Assembly: GCF_030435805.1 (NCBI RefSeq)
Contig: NC_081295.1
Coordinates: 120,999,501 to 121,063,500 of the forward strand
Source of the DNA: Mustela lutreola
Taxonomy: Eukaryota > Chordata > Mammalia > Carnivora > Mustelidae
Length of the DNA stretch: 64,000 nt
Direction: 5' to 3'
Shown here: one piece after another, positions 36,701-48,589 of the stretch
How positions within the stretch are numbered: the stretch's first letter is position 1
How the letters are laid out: each line of letters starts with the position of its first letter
Translations under genes and position numbers: made by a program
The notes under the pieces: generated by a model
What the model saw: the letters and a program-made list of their open reading frames with translations, nothing else
What the model was told of the DNA's origin: nothing
Databases searched by the model: none

Positions 36701-38445
36701 CATTATAAGCGCAAAGTATTTATAATTTGCCCTGTTGTTATGAGTTTATGGAAAATAGGCATTTGTAAATTGGTACAGATTTTCTATATCATTTGCTAAT
36801 AGTATAGAAATAAGTGATAGAATTAGGAACAAATATTTTAAGCGTTCTATAAACTCTAATACCAAAATAATACTCATATAGATTAAAAATATAAATGTAA
36901 AAAGCAAAGCAATAAATCAGAGATAGGAATGAACTACAGCCATATGCATTTAATTACATAGAAAAATCTCACAAAAACAAAAAACGAGCAAAATAAAAAC
37001 AGACAAAAGAGTCCATCCACATATGTGAACTTCATAAACATACAAAAAGTAATCTGTGAGATTAGAAATCGTAATAGTGATTACTCCTGAGAAAATCATA
37101 ACTGAAAAAGAAAAAAAATGGATTTTCCTGGATTTTAATTAAGCTCTGTTTCTTGATTTGAGTGCTGATTTCTCAGGTGTATTCACTTTGTGAATATTCA
37201 TTATGTGGCATTTAAAATCGGTAGCAAATTCTCTTTGTATGTTATATTTCAATATATTTTACAGAAAAGATATTAGGAGGAAGGAAGGTGAAATATTTTT
37301 TTGATGTTGGTATAAAGGTGTACATCTAAGAGCACTAAAAAACTAAAAAGACATAGATAATGTTGGCAGATCAGACTATGTAATACTTCTGAATTTCTAT
37401 AATCATGATCATAACCAAGAAATCACGATCACATGATTTCACTTATATGTAAAATCTAAAAACAAAACAAATGAACAAACAAACAAAACACCGAAAACAA
37501 ATTCATAAACACAGGAAATAAACTGGCAGTTGTCAGAGGGGAAGGGAGTGTGGGATGGAAGAAATAAGTAAAGGAGATTAAGAGGTACAAACTTCCATTG
37601 GAAAGAAGATAGCAGAGGAACAGGAGGACCCTAGGCTCACCTCATCCCATGAACACACTATATAACTATCAAATCACCCTAAATGTCCCCCAAATTGACC
37701 TGAGGATGTATGGAACAAACTCCATAACTAAAGGGAGAGAAGAGCCACATAGAAAAATGTAGGAGGTGGGAGATGTGGTTTAGGGGAGAAAGGGATTATG
37801 GGTGCTATGATAGGAAGGGAGCCATAGTTATGGAGAATGGCAAGAGAGAGGGGGGAGCACACAGGACAACACACAAGGAGAACATTTCTCCAAAGCCATC
37901 AGCTTAGAAAACAAGAATGGCTGAATTTCATTAGTTCTTTCAATCCCATAAAGTGAAAATGACAGAATGGAGACACATTTAACATGCAGTTGGATGTCAA
38001 AAGAAAGCCTGAGTAGCAATATTTACATGGGACAAACCAGACTTTAAAATAAAGACTATAACAAGAGATAAAGAAGAGCACTATATCATATTAAAAGGGA
38101 AAATCCAATCAGAAGGTCCAACAATTGTAAATATCTATGCTCCCAAAATGGGAGCACTCAAATATATAAGACAATAACCAACATGAAGGAACTAATTGAT
38201 AATAATATAATAATAGTAGGGGACAGATCATTTAAACAGAAAATCAACAAGGAAACAATGGCTTTGATCGATACACATCCAGATGGACTTTACAGATATA
38301 TTCAGAATATTCTATTCTAAAACAACAGAATAAACATTCTTTTTAAGTGCATATGGAACATTCTTCAGAATAGATCACATATTAGGTCACAGATCAGGCC
38401 TCAAGGCGATTTTTCTAATCACAATGCTATGAAACATGAAGTAAA

Positions 38446-38509
<64 letters not shown>

Positions 38510-41500
38510 CCATGGAGGTTAAACAACATGTTACTAGCCAATGAATGGGTCAACCAAGAAATCAAATCAAAGAATAAAAACACACATGGAAACAAATGAA
38601 AATGGAAACACAGTGGTTTAAAACCTGTGGGTTGCAGCAAAAGGTGTACTAAGAGGTAAGTGTATACCAATACTGGCCTACCTCGAGAAGCAAGAAAAAT
38701 CTAAAATAAACAACCTAACCATGCACATTAAGGAACTAGATAAAAGAACAACAACTGAAGCCTAAAGACAGTAAAAGGAGAGCAATAATGAAGATTAGAG
38801 CAGGGGCGCCTGGGTGGCTCAGTGAGGTAAGTGTCCAACTCTTGATTTTGGCTCTGGTCATGATCTTGAGGATCATGAGATCAAACCCTGCACTGGAAGT
38901 GGAGCCTGCTTCAGATCCTCTCTCCCCTTTCTCCATATCCTCACCAACACCTGTTGTTTCTTGTGTTGTTAATGTTAGCTCTCCTGACAGGTTTAAAATG
39001 GTATCTCATTGTGGTTTTGTTTTATATATCCCCGATAATGGGTGATGTTGAGCATCCTTCAATGTGTCTGTTGGCCCTCTGGATGTCTTCTTTGGAAAAG
39101 TGTCTATGTCTTCTGCCCATTTCTTAACTGGATCCCTGTTTTTTGAGGGTTGAGTTTGATAAGTTCTTTGTAGATTTTGGATACTAACCATTTATCAGAT
39201 GTATTGTTTACATAGTTTCTTCTATGGTTTTTTTGAGCCCAGCTGGTATCCTTATAATTGTTTTAAATTCTAGTTCAGACACCTTACTTATATCTGTATT
39301 AATTAAATCCCTGGTTGGGAGTTCTGCCACATGTTCTTTCTTTTGGGATGAAGTCCTCTCTCTCATCATTTTGTTCAGAAAAGAAAAGAAGAAAGAGAAA
39401 AGAACACCAACAACAAAAAACAAAAATCAAAGAGAAAGAAAACACACACACACACACACACCACCAACAACAAGAAAAACAAAAATAAAAAACAAGAAAA
39501 CCAAATAAAAACAAAATTATGATCCTGGGTGTATTTTGGTCTACTTGCTAAAAGAATCTAGATTCCAAAATAAATAAATAATAATAATAATAATAATAAT
39601 AATGTAGAATACATTAAATTAGATAAGTGTAAACTATATATATATTAAAATTTAAAAAATAAAAAATAAATTGGAAAATGTAAGAAAATAAGTGATAAAA
39701 ATAATTTCAAAGAATGAAAGTGAAACAGAAATTAGATCTTATTTCCCCTAGAGCTGAAACTTTGTAGCAGTCTGTGATCAATAAACTTGGTGTGACTAGT
39801 TATTTGTGCTGGTCTTCTGGGGGATGGACCAACTGCGTTGAGTCTCAGAATAACTTGTTTTAGTAGAAATGTGTCTTCAGGGTGGAAGAAGGTAGGGCTT
39901 GGTGTACACAGCTCCAGCCTCCAATTAGTGGTGCTATTTTGCCCCCTGAAGTCTTTCAGCACTGTTGGGCAAAGAAAAATGGCTGTAACCTGCTCTCTAG
40001 CCTCAGAGCTGAAAGTTTGGACCCCTACTTTTCAGTGAACCTTCAGAGAAGAACAATCAATCACCTTATTTGTGTCCTCAGTTTCCCTCTGAACCCTGGA
40101 CTCACCTGCCTGTGTTTGAGCCTTCTTATCTCAGGTGTGCCTCAGAGTTTGCAAACTCTAAATTTCAGAGACTGTCAGATGGGGACAAATGTAGTTTCTC
40201 TAGGGAAGGTTTTCACTAAGCTTGCCAGCCTATCCCAGGAAAGTGGTCAGACAACAGCCTGGTGATTTGCAGTTTATAGCAGAAATCTGGCACCAGGATT
40301 TGCTGCTCTCCGCTGGATTCCCAGATCTTATGCCTGGGAACAGCACAGCATCTTGATCTTGGTGCCATCCATTCTTCCTGTGACCTAGGGAATCCTCAGA
40401 CCATATTGTCCCTCCTGGGATTCTGCCCCTCTTCACCACGTGGGCACCTGTAAGCCAGTCAAGGCCCCCATGATAGCAGACCAAATTATTGAAGAAGCCC
40501 AAGTATCCATCAACTGATACGTGGGTAAAGAAGTGGTATATATATAATGGAATATAATTCAGCCATAAAAAAAAAAAAACAATGAAATCTTGCCACTTAC
40601 AATGACATGGGTGGACCTAGAGAGTATATTGCTAAGCAAAATAAGTGAGAGAAAGAAAAATACCATATGATTTTACTCACATGTGGAATTTATGAAACAA
40701 AACAAAGAAGCAAAGTAGGAAAAAAAGGAGAGAGAGAGAGAAATAGTGTTTTAATTATGGGGAACAAACTGATGGTTATCAGAGGGGATAGGGGTAGGGA
40801 ATGGCTAAGTGTATGTGTATACAGTATATATGGCAGATTATATATATATATATATTATATATATATTTGTGTATATGGAGCAGAAAATTACTTGACATAT
40901 ATATATAATATATATATATTTGTGTATATGGAGCAGAAAATTACTTGACATTTTAATGTGTTGTTAGCTGTGCTGAATTAACTATTGCTTGAGTTTTCCT
41001 CTAAACTTTCCCCTCTCTGATTCTGATTGTAATATTTCAGCTTCAGAAATATATGGCTTAAAGTAGGACTGCATGAATAAGACTCTTTAGCTACATTGTT
41101 GAGTACACAAATTAGTGAGAGCAATTGTGTAATAAAGGTGGGAAAAACAATGTCAATGAAGGAAACCTTGATAGAGTGATTGGGACGTTTCCCAAAACCT
41201 AACAAAGAGAGATCTTTAGATGCTTCTTATAGTGTTGCATCAAAAGTCTTTAATAGGATCACTTGAATGGCTCTGGCAGTTAAGCATATAATTCTTGATT
41301 CAGCTTAGGTCATGGTCTCAGTTCATGAGATCAAGCTCCATGAGGAGTTCTGCATGGAGCTCTGTCCTCAGCAGAGAGTCTGCTTGAGATTCTCTTTTTC
41401 CCTCCGCCCTCTCTTTCTAAGTAAATAAATAAAATCTTTATTTTTTAAGGTCTTTAATAATATCTGTGATTTAATAACTGGAGTCAAGGGGAGAGATGTA

Positions 41501-43838
41501 ACAAAACCTGAGATGATGAGTATCCTAGCACTAACAAGGGAGGGCCCAAGACTGGAACTCTCCTCTGAATGCTTTGGGCCACATAGGACCTTTGTGTAAT
41601 TACTACTCGAGGGAAAGAGGGACAGAAGCTCCAGTAAGAACTAAGACAAAGGGCTCAAAGTTTCAATATTGTTTTTAAAAGAGTTAATGTAAACATCTTT
41701 TTTTTTTTTAAAGATTTTATTTATTTATCAGAGAGAGAGAGAGAGGGAGAGCAAGCACAGGCAGACAGAATGGCAGGCAGAGGCAGAGGGAGAAGCAGGC
41801 TCCCCGCTGAGCAAGGAGCCCGATGTGGGACTCGATCCCAGGACGCTGGGATCATGACCTGAGCCGAAGGCAGCTGCTTAACCAACTGAGCCACCCAGGC
41901 ATCCCAAAGAGTTAATGTAAACATCTTAAAGATTAGTTTAGGAACAGAGATTAAGTTCTGCTATATAAATATAAGTTATTATAATTACAAATTATATTAT
42001 GTATTTTATTTTATTATTATATATAATTATTGATATCTTTATATAAATATATAAAAAAGAGATAAAGAACATAGAACAATCTGGTATTAACAGTTACTTA
42101 GGAGGAGAAAAAGGAACATTGGAGGGAAAGGAAGGATTATCAATTTGTATTTTTGTATTTTATATTGTTCTGAATTATTTGAGTTTGATACAATGAGTTA
42201 TAATTTTATTATAATTAAAAATGAAACAGCACTGATGATGATACAATTTACAGTGGTCAATTCAATATCCGGTGGACCAACCTCAGTCCATCTCAGCTTT
42301 TCACACTAAGCTCTCTCTTTTTATTCCTCAAAAGCTACTCCTGCTTCACTTAGTCACTGCACATTGATTAATTTCTGGCCTCAATCCTGTGATGACAAGT
42401 TTAATTCTCTGCAATACCAGTCCACCCTGTCACAATCCCCACAGTCACTTCCTCCACACTGCATTCAAGACTCAGCCACTGACATTCCCAGCTGAACCTC
42501 TGTCCATCATAACAGCCAGCTGGGTTTCTGGTCTCTGCCAGTAATGGTACATTTTGGTAGTCATGATGCCTTCCTTCAAAATGTGTGAAAATATACATAC
42601 CAGGGAAATAAATGTATAGTAGATATTTATGGAAGTCATTAAATTTTAAAGTACAGCACATTATATGTATGAAAAGATTAAGAAAACTTCAGGTTAAATC
42701 CATTTAACCAACATAGGATGTTGACCAGCTCCAAGAATATCTGCCTTTTTGTCTGTGTTCTGTTCGTCATGCCCCCCTCGCCCCAACCAAAATCAAATGC
42801 GGAACACTTAGATTCCCGTAGAGTGATCTGTAGTCTCAGATAATTACTCACCGATCACCTTCAGCTCCAAAGTGGCTTCTTCATAGTCACTGCCTTTTTG
42901 AAAAAAACACTTGTATATTCCATTGTCTGAGATCCGGAGACCATAGATTCTCACAGCGACTCTTCCCTCGGTGATGTAATCTTTCACCAACTCTGCTCTC
43001 CCTTTGAAATCTACCAGCTGTTCTCCCGCCTGCTCCATTCCATCCTTATACACATACACAGCCTCTGAGAACTGGGAGCGGAACCACCTCAGCTCCATGC
43101 TCTCCACATTCATGGCCGGGGACACACGGCAGGGCAGAACTGTGTCTGTACCCAGCATGGCAACAATTGGCTCTGATGGGCCAATGACCAAGAATGAATC
43201 TGTGGAATAGAGCCACCATGAAAAGAATATCAATGACCTTCCGGGGCATTTTGGAACACAGCATCATTACTGGCCTAGTAGAATCCCATAGACATTCTGC
43301 TATTCACATATCAGTTCTCTGCAGCATATATTCAGGCTGAAGATGGCAGTGAACAAGACAAAGGGCATCTCTACCCAGTCAACAGGCTAATCTCTTATTA
43401 AACAAATGATTTTTAAAATTGCAATGGTGATAAATTCTATGAAGAAGGAGGGAAGAGTGCTGGGAAATCATGAAACCAGAGTTTTTAATTAGGTCTTGGC
43501 CATCAGAAAATGAATTCTTCATGAAGGAGAGGTCTGAATGAATTAGAAAAAATAATTAGTGAAATAATTCCACCTGATTCTTCTCTCTCATTCATATAAT
43601 GATTTGATTGCCCTCATGTATGGGCAGATAAATCACTATATTGAAATAAAGGATTTAGAATTAATCCAGGTATATATTGAGTAGTGATGGAGTAATTTAA
43701 TCCTTCTGTTCAGATAATAAAACAATCTAAGCATATAAAATAAAAAAAAATATTGTTACCTGAGCCCCACATGGACACCTGGAGAAGTAGGATAGAGAAG
43801 AGGTCTCTTAGTGCAGAGAAGTCCAGGGAACCCACCAT
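30103..43838 (-). CDS. Butyrophilin-like gene (BTNL1/BTN1A1-like), 9 coding exons, 544 aa, full B30.2
   Basis: Minus-strand model in transcript order: 43838-43760, 43199-42852, 34309-34028, 33910-33743, 33422-33402, 33306-33280, 32470-32444, 32234-32208, 30758-30103. All junctions are GT-AG and phase 1; 1635 nt, open. Residues: signal 1-26, IgV 27-142, IgC 143-236, membrane exon 237-292 (hydrophobic about 248-271), four mini-exons 293-326, B30.2 327-544. It is a type I surface receptor with an intracellular PRY/SPRY domain; relatives modulate T cells. It lies between BTNL2 and a divergent paralogue, as the extra mouse Btnl genes do near MHC class II. Human has no obvious counterpart here, so I give no symbol. 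It could be named BTN1A1-like by similarity of the B30.2. Confidence 0.9.
31225..31460 (+). mobile_element. MIR-like SINE fragment
   Basis: TAATCAGACAGTTATGAATT, CTTCTCTCATCCTTAATTTA, GACTGTTGTGAGAAATAAA, GAACACGTGGTAAAT follow the MIR order. Lies in the last intron of the minus BTNL-like gene. Confidence 0.55.
32208..32234 (-). CDS. BTNL-like gene (minus) mini-exon 8 (27 nt)
   Basis: 27 nt encoding DWRKEQFKA; acceptor TTTTAG, donor GCAG|GTGAGC. It aligns with DWRKEKFQP in the divergent gene. Confidence 0.85.
32444..32470 (-). CDS. BTNL-like gene (minus) mini-exon 7 (27 nt)
   Basis: 27 nt encoding DWRKAKLYA; acceptor TATTTCAG, donor GCTG|GTGAGT. Similar in sequence to the next mini-exon, so probably an exon duplication. 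Confidence 0.85.
32755..33180 (+). mobile_element. Possible old retroviral LTR fragment
   Basis: Layout resembles a class I-type LTR: mid-element CAGCTCCCTATCAGCC, then CCCTCCCCCCCCAGG before a GATTAATAAACTG polyadenylation-like site. Ends and flanking duplication not found; treat as a fossil of uncertain family. Confidence 0.35.
33280..33306 (-). CDS. BTNL-like gene (minus) mini-exon 6 (27 nt)
   Basis: 27 nt encoding DRRKELYQR in phase 1; acceptor ATTTCAG, donor CGGG|GTGAGT. It extends the cytoplasmic stalk between the membrane and the B30.2 domain. Confidence 0.85.
33402..33422 (-). CDS. BTNL-like gene (minus) mini-exon 5 (21 nt)
   Basis: 21 nt, phase 1 both sides, encoding ELLKKEL; acceptor TTTTTAG, donor CTTG|GTAAGT. 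It matches ENLKAEL in the divergent paralogue and EKLQSEL in BTNL2. Confidence 0.85.
33743..33910 (-). CDS. BTNL-like gene (minus) exon 4, transmembrane
   Basis: 168 nt. It encodes [16 protein letters not shown], a hydrophobic helix ([17 protein letters not shown]) and a charged stretch rich in K, E and Q that looks like coiled coil. The acceptor at TATCAG gives phase 1 and the family motif; a second AG (CCCTAG) 19 bases inside would break the frame. Confidence 0.9.
34028..34309 (-). CDS. BTNL-like gene (minus) exon 3, IgC
   Basis: 282 nt, acceptor CCTCTCCAG, donor CCAG|GTCAGTG. It encodes [34 protein letters not shown] and [13 protein letters not shown]. An 8.5-kb repeat-filled intron separates it from the IgV exon. 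Confidence 0.95.
34616..34819 (+). mobile_element. Can-SINE, plus
   Basis: GGGCTGCCTGGGTGGCTCAG to AAAATCTTAAAAAGAAAAG; duplication AGAAAAACACCA at 34604-34615 and 34820-34831. About 0.3 kb upstream of the IgC exon of the minus gene. Confidence 0.93.
35500..35715 (+). mobile_element. L1 3' UTR fragment, plus
   Basis: ACAAACTGATAGTTACCAGA, TATTGTACACCTGAAACTAA, ATTAAAATAAAAAG. Confidence 0.8.
35910..36095 (+). mobile_element. Can-SINE, plus, diverged
   Basis: GGACACCTGGGTGGCTCAAT to ACAAATGAATAAATAATTCTTC. Confidence 0.85.
36325..36435 (+). mobile_element. L1 extreme 3' end, plus
   Basis: GTGGGTATTAAGGAGGGCAC, ATGGAGCACTGAGTATGGTG, AATGAATC and A-rich tail. Confidence 0.8.
37370..37595 (+). 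mobile_element. L1 3' UTR fragment, plus
   Basis: GATTTCACTTATATGTAAAA, CAAATGAACAAACAAACAAA, AAACTGGCAGTTGTCAGAGG. Confidence 0.7.
37596..38795 (+). mobile_element. L1 with rearranged 5' and ORF2 N-terminal region, plus
   Basis: Early L1 sequence (AGCAGAGGAACAGGAGGACC) then ORF2-like GGACAAACCAGACTTTAAAA, GATCACATATTAGGTCACAG, AATGAATGGGTCAACCAAGA. Many stops; a TC/CA microsatellite sits inside. Confidence 0.75.
38447..38508. repeat. (TC)n(AC)n compound microsatellite
   Basis: TC units followed by about 22 AC units, within the L1 fragment. Confidence 0.95.
38804..38935 (+). mobile_element. Can-SINE, plus, truncated at 3' end
   Basis: AGGGGCGCCTGGGTGGCTCA to GTGGAGCCTGCTTCAGATCC; the tail is replaced by L1 sequence. 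Confidence 0.85.
38936..39225 (-). mobile_element. L1 ORF2 fragment, minus
   Basis: CATATCCTCACCAACACCTG, TTGGCCCTCTGGATGTCTTC; minus frame [17 protein letters not shown] matches L1 ORF2. Confidence 0.85.
39575..39603. repeat. (TAA)n simple repeat
   Basis: About nine TAA units. Confidence 0.9.
39830..40490 (-). mobile_element. Probable L1 5' UTR, minus
   Basis: GC-richer block with CTCCTGGGATTCTGCCCCTC and GGGCACCTGTAAGCCAGTCA, resembling reversed carnivore L1 5' UTR and bounded by L1 pieces. Family match from memory. Confidence 0.5.
40491..40980 (+). mobile_element. L1 3' end, plus
   Basis: AAGCCCAAGTATCCATCAAC, ATAATTCAGCCATAAAAAAA, ATACCATATGATTTTACTCA, GAACAAACTGATGGTTATCA; AT-rich duplicated tail. 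Confidence 0.85.
40861..40951 (+). repeat. Tandem duplication of an AT-rich 51-bp unit
   Basis: The block TTTGTGTATATGGAGCAGAA...TTACTTGACAT occurs twice, with TA runs between. Confidence 0.85.
41255..41455 (+). mobile_element. Can-SINE, plus, diverged
   Basis: GGATCACTTGAATGGCTCTG, TCAGCAGAGAGTCTGCTTGA, AAATAAATAAAATCTTTA. Confidence 0.85.
41700..41905 (-). mobile_element. Can-SINE, minus, with 22-bp duplication
   Basis: Young SINE; 22-bp flanking repeat starting AAAGAGTTAATGTAAACATC at 41678-41699 and 41906-41927, perfectly matched. Confidence 0.95.
42852..43199 (-). CDS. BTNL-like gene (minus) exon 2, IgV
   Basis: 348 nt. It encodes [42 protein letters not shown] and [10 protein letters not shown], with both cysteines and the core tryptophan. 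Acceptor TTCCACAG, donor TCG|GTGAGTA. Confidence 0.95.
43760..43838 (-). CDS. BTNL-like gene (minus) exon 1, signal peptide
   Basis: Encodes [20 protein letters not shown] then VSMWGS, a leader similar to that of the divergent gene (LLLLQVSTWCS). Start chosen at AAGATGG; donor GGCTCAG|GTAAC, phase 1. A CTTTCAG acceptor about 40 bp upstream of the ATG may mark a spliced 5' UTR. Confidence 0.85.
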
Positions 43839-44083
43839 CTTTCTCAGAGCAGACAACAGTTTGACACACAGTAAGGTCCTGAAAGTAACTGAATTAAGGA
43901 CAAAAGTGGAATCCATAAGGTAAAAATAATCATGATAGCTAAGGCAGTTCACAGTGATTCTAAGAAATTACCTCCAGAAACTCTCAAACAACTGTAGTAT
44001 GTCTCTCAGAGAACATCAGAGAAGACTTTAACACTCACAAAAAAGAACTTTTGTTTCTCTTCCCCAAGGAAACAGTCTTTGTC

Positions 44084-44272
44084 TTTTTTTTTTTTTTTTA
44101 AAGATTATTTAATTTATTTGACAGAGAGAGAGATCACAAGCAGGCAGAGAGAGGGGGGGAAGAAGGCTCCCCACTGAGCAGAGAGCCCGATGTGGGGCTT
44201 GATCCCAGTACCCTGAGATCATGACCCAAGCCAAAGGCAGAGGCTTAACCCACTGAGCCACCCAGGCACCCC
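44084..44272 (-). mobile_element. Can-SINE, minus
   Basis: T-run, AAAGATTATTTAATTTATTT to GAGCCACCCAGGCACCCC; imperfect flanking repeat ACAGTCTT(TG/CA)TCTT. Confidence 0.93.
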
Positions 44273-45019
44273 AACAGTCTTCATCTTAACAACCATGTTC
44301 TGCAGTGAAAAATCTGTCCACAATATCTCTAATCTCTTTTCTAACTCAAGAACATCTTGTCCGGTGGACAAAGAGACACAGAGGAGGCAATGAGCAACCA
44401 CAGAAAGAGATGGGTTTAGCACAAACATTAATTTGGCCTCAGTGAATTCCACCCCGTCCCCCTCCCCACATTCCTATATGATGGAGGAGCATTTGTAACT
44501 TGGCCTGTCCTCTGCCAACCCCTAGGATCCTCGCCCAAATGCTCTCAGTTCTCTCTCTCTTGCCCATCACCCACAAAATACAACACTCACATTTTTTATG
44601 TTCTTCTTACAGAGATGAAGGCATCTGGAAACTTCTCAGACTCATGGCCACAGGCACCAGGAATAAATACTCTCTGCCATTCCTCTCAGTCACCTGTTCT
44701 TGGCTGACCATAGGTCTCTCCTAGGAGAGTTTCTCCAAAATGCCAAGAAGATATCAGACTTTACAAATCATGGGGCCAGGTTTTTTTTATGGGAGTTCAG
44801 ACAACTGAGAAAAAGATGGCCCCTGCATGGAATCCCTCAGCAGTACACTTCCCTTTGGCCACCCTGACACACTCAAAACCGAAAGTAAAATAAGGTAAAG
44901 AAAACAAACTTTGACCTGTCACTTATAATAAGTCATTCTAATGAGGACATACTTAAAAAGTATAGAGGAGTTCAAAAGCAAGTGATTTCTTTCTTTCTAA
45001 GAAGTATATTGTCTAGGTT

Positions 45020-45250
45020 AGTAGCATAGGTATTAGAACTTGACGAACTGATGAGGCTATTTACAGTTTATCATTTTGAATGAGTTATACAACCTCCACA
45101 TGCCTCAGTTTCCTCATGTGACAGTGTGTTCAATAATAGTATCTATTTTAAGTTTGGGGTGAAGAGTAGACGAATGTATTTAAAGCACTTAGAAGAGTGT
45201 CAATAACTTATAATTTAAGTATAGCTTGTTAGCAATTTTTATTATATTAT
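45020..45250 (+). mobile_element. MIR-like SINE
   Basis: GAGTTATACAACCTCCACAT, GCCTCAGTTTCCTCATGTGA, TAAAGCACTTAGAAGAGTGT: clear MIR core. Confidence 0.7.
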
Positions 45251-46800
45251 TATTATTAAAATATTATATATTTTTATTTTAATGTCTTGCTCACTCACCA
45301 CAATATATCTGCTCTGATGATGAATTTTCATCTTCCTGTTGGACCCCTCATTCCATTAGGCAGGAAACTGAGAAGACATGGGCACAGTCACACTCTCTGA
45401 ATCTTCTTGCAGACATAAATTTTCTCCACTGATATCTAGATTTTATCCATCTTAACCAAGATAAAAGAAAAACAGTGTAAAATTCCCCAAATTATTCTCT
45501 GAGACTTTGATCTTCCTTCAATGCTATAAATAATGGAAGTGATAAGGATGAGATTTCTGTCCCTTACCTACCTAACTCATTTTAGTTTTGAAGATCCTTC
45601 AAGTTCCATGAATTCTAGAACAATTGTTTCTTGCTTAGAATCACAGAAAGAAATTCTGAACTAGAGATTGGAAAAATTTTTAAAACTTGAATCTACATTT
45701 TTGAAATTCTGTATCTAAGATTGAACATCTATATATGGTTTATAAGATACATAACAAAATAAGAAGTAAATTATTACAAACCAGACATATTCTAACACAA
45801 TGTAGATATTGCACCATTATTTTAAAATAAAAACATTCAGGGAGAAATCATTCAAAGAAACAAAAATATCTTTTCAAATAGATACATTCATTAACAACAT
45901 GGACTTTCAAGTATTGCATGGTGCTAATAACATACAGCTGGATTTTAAAAGAGCAAAATCAGTTGGGAACTCAAAAAAAGAAATTTGTAGTTATAGTCAG
46001 AAGAGAACAGAACTGTTATAGAACATATAAATGAAGTTATAGAGGTTTTAAGTTATATAGATTATGCTATACCAAATCTTTATGACTTTGTGAGATCCAC
46101 TAATTTCTCTTTATTTTTTATTAATATAAATCCACTGCAGGGAGTTAAGATGAGTTATTAGAAATGACCCGGTGTGACACTTATGGAGTCCCTTTCCCCA
46201 CTGCGCTGGGAGTGTCAGATCTTTCCCAGGTGTTCTTATATAAACAAACTCCAAAATATCTGCTTATTTAAGTATTCTTTTTGAAACTTGTTCAAGTATT
46301 TAATCTCAGTAGAGATTTGGATTTACATTTTCTAAGCAGTCAGGGATTTGACATGCATGTGAATAATACTTGAATTTAAGTTTATGAAATAAGTCACTGC
46401 CGCAGGAAAACCACAGTCTCCCTTGAGGCACCTACTCTATTGGGAGAGGCTAGCAGAAAAAGAGAAACACAGATAAAGACAGCATATGGCTCCTCCATTC
46501 CTAGGTAGCTAACTTCAACAGACAACATGTACCAAACCGACCCTTCCCCTTACTCCAACTTAAATAATAGTGTCTACCCAAAGTGGAATAAACAGAACTT
46601 GGAATGTATCTCTGAACCTTCTCCCTGCTCCAAGCCCCTGTGTTCAAAACTTGCAACCTTCACTCTTTACGTAAGACAAGTTTTGTGAGGCAGAAATTTC
46701 TGATTCTTGGTCCAGAAATTTTTTCCTTTTGTCCTTACATTTAGATGTTCATTTTATCATTTAGATTTCTTTTTTTAAAATTTCTTTTTTCTTTTTAATT

Positions 46801-47001
46801 TCTTTTTTTTTTTTAAGATTTTATTTATTTATTTGACAGAGAGAGATCACAAGTAGGCAGAGAGACAGGCAGAGAGAAGGAGAGGGAAGCAAGCTCTCTG
46901 CTGAGCAGATAGCTGGATGCAGGGCTTGATTCCAGGACCCTGGGATCATGATCTGAGCCGAAGGCAGAGGCTTTAACCCACTGAGCCACCGAGGGTACCC
47001 A
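46801..47001 (-). mobile_element. Can-SINE, minus
   Basis: AAGATTTTATTTATTTATTT to GAGCCACCGAGGGTACCC. Confidence 0.93.
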
Positions 47002-47404
47002 GATTATTCTAATTTCTACTCAGGAATGTAAAGGCTATATTTGTAGTATTGAATCCAAAGTGACAGATGTATGATGGAAGCTGATTCTTCTTCTTTTCTA
47101 CATAATGGGTTTTCTGGACTGTAGACTTTGGGCTTTTTTGTTTGTTTGTATGTAGTTCTAAAACTTTAAAAAATTTTATATGTAAATGGAATTTTTTCTT
47201 CATTAATTTAATGCTTTCTGAAGTGTCCTTTTTCTGATTCTGGCCCCTAATCTGCTTCCCAGTTCAGAAAACCTGTTAAATGACTGTTGAAGCTCTGGAT
47301 CTAGTATGCTTAATTAAACTTATGTTTCTTAAGTGTTATCTCTTTGATTTAAAGTATCATATTCTGGAAGCATCCAGTAACCCCATTTTTCTAGCCCAAT
47401 GTAT

Positions 47405-47530
47405 TTTTTTAAGTTTTATTTACAGTTCACTTAGTTAACATACAGTGCAGTAGGAGCTTCAGGTGTACAGTTTTGTGATTCAACACTTTGATGCAATACC
47501 CAGCGCTCTAGACCAATATTTTGACCTGTA
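47405..47530 (-). mobile_element. L1 3' end fragment, minus
   Basis: TTAGTTAACATACAGTGCAG, TTCAGGTGTACAGTTTTGTG, AATACCCAGCGCTCTAGACC. Confidence 0.8.
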
Positions 47531-48148
47531 GAGGTGTCTACTCTGGTATCTGACCCTTCTAGTTGGTTATTATTTTAAGTTAGTTTTCCACTCCCAAGAA
47601 TGTGAATTATTTCTTTAGTCCTGAATTTCCTACAAATGAATCCTTCTTATTGTGCTTCACATTTGCATTAAAAAAATCTTCATATTCATATTATTTACAT
47701 TTTCATGTGAGAGAAATCTGAGAATTTGAGATAAGCAAAATAAAAAAAATAAAAAAAAATAGAATCAGCATTTGTATCACTCAGATTTTAGAGTTTAACC
47801 TGTCATATTTTAAGCAAATAAGACAATACTGTTTATGCTATTTTAAAACTGCTTTTTGAAGTCAATAATATCAAAGAGCTCCTTTTCCCTCTCCCTTCAC
47901 TTTTCTCCTTAAACACACGAATGCTTTTATGATGTAATTCCCTTAAAATATTCTCCACAGATTAACTGACTTTCCCCAAACAATTCTCTATTATTGGGAA
48001 AAATATCTAAGATATTAATGTGAATTTTTCACATTTATTTTTCTAGCTCTTTTGGAATGTATGTTAATCTTTTTATACTTTAGAATAGAATATACACACA
48101 AGCATATTCACAAAATTCAAAGTAAACAAGAGGCAAATAGTAACTTTA

Positions 48149-48370
48149 TTTATTTTTTTTTTATAATTTCTTTTTTTTTTTTTAAAGATTTTATTTATTT
48201 ATTTGACAGAGAGAAATCACAAGTAGATGGAGAGGCAGGCAGAGAGAGAGAGAGAGGGAAGCAGGCTCCCTGCTGAGCAGGGAGCCTGATGTGGGACTCG
48301 ATCCCAGGACTCTGAGATCATGACCTGAGCCGAAAGCAGCGGCCCAACCCACTGAGCCACCCAGGCGCCC
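48149..48370 (-). mobile_element. Can-SINE, minus
   Basis: AAAGATTTTATTTATTTATT to CACCCAGGCGCCC; duplication CAAATAGTAACTTTA at 48134-48148 and 48371-48385. Confidence 0.95.
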
Positions 48371-48589
48371 CAAATAGTAACTTTAACACTTACATTACTA
48401 TTTTCAGTGTTCCACTCTCATTCCCAAATACTTCAGACTAAACTATTAGGTGGATGTCGGAGCCCAAGTGAGACAAAAGAGCCTCAGTGGTGAGGGCTGC
48501 CCAGCATGGCAGGAGAGGGCTTGAGTGGGCCAGCAGGGTATGAGTAAGGTGGGGAGGCAGCCATGAAGAGAACTGCAGAATGTACTGTT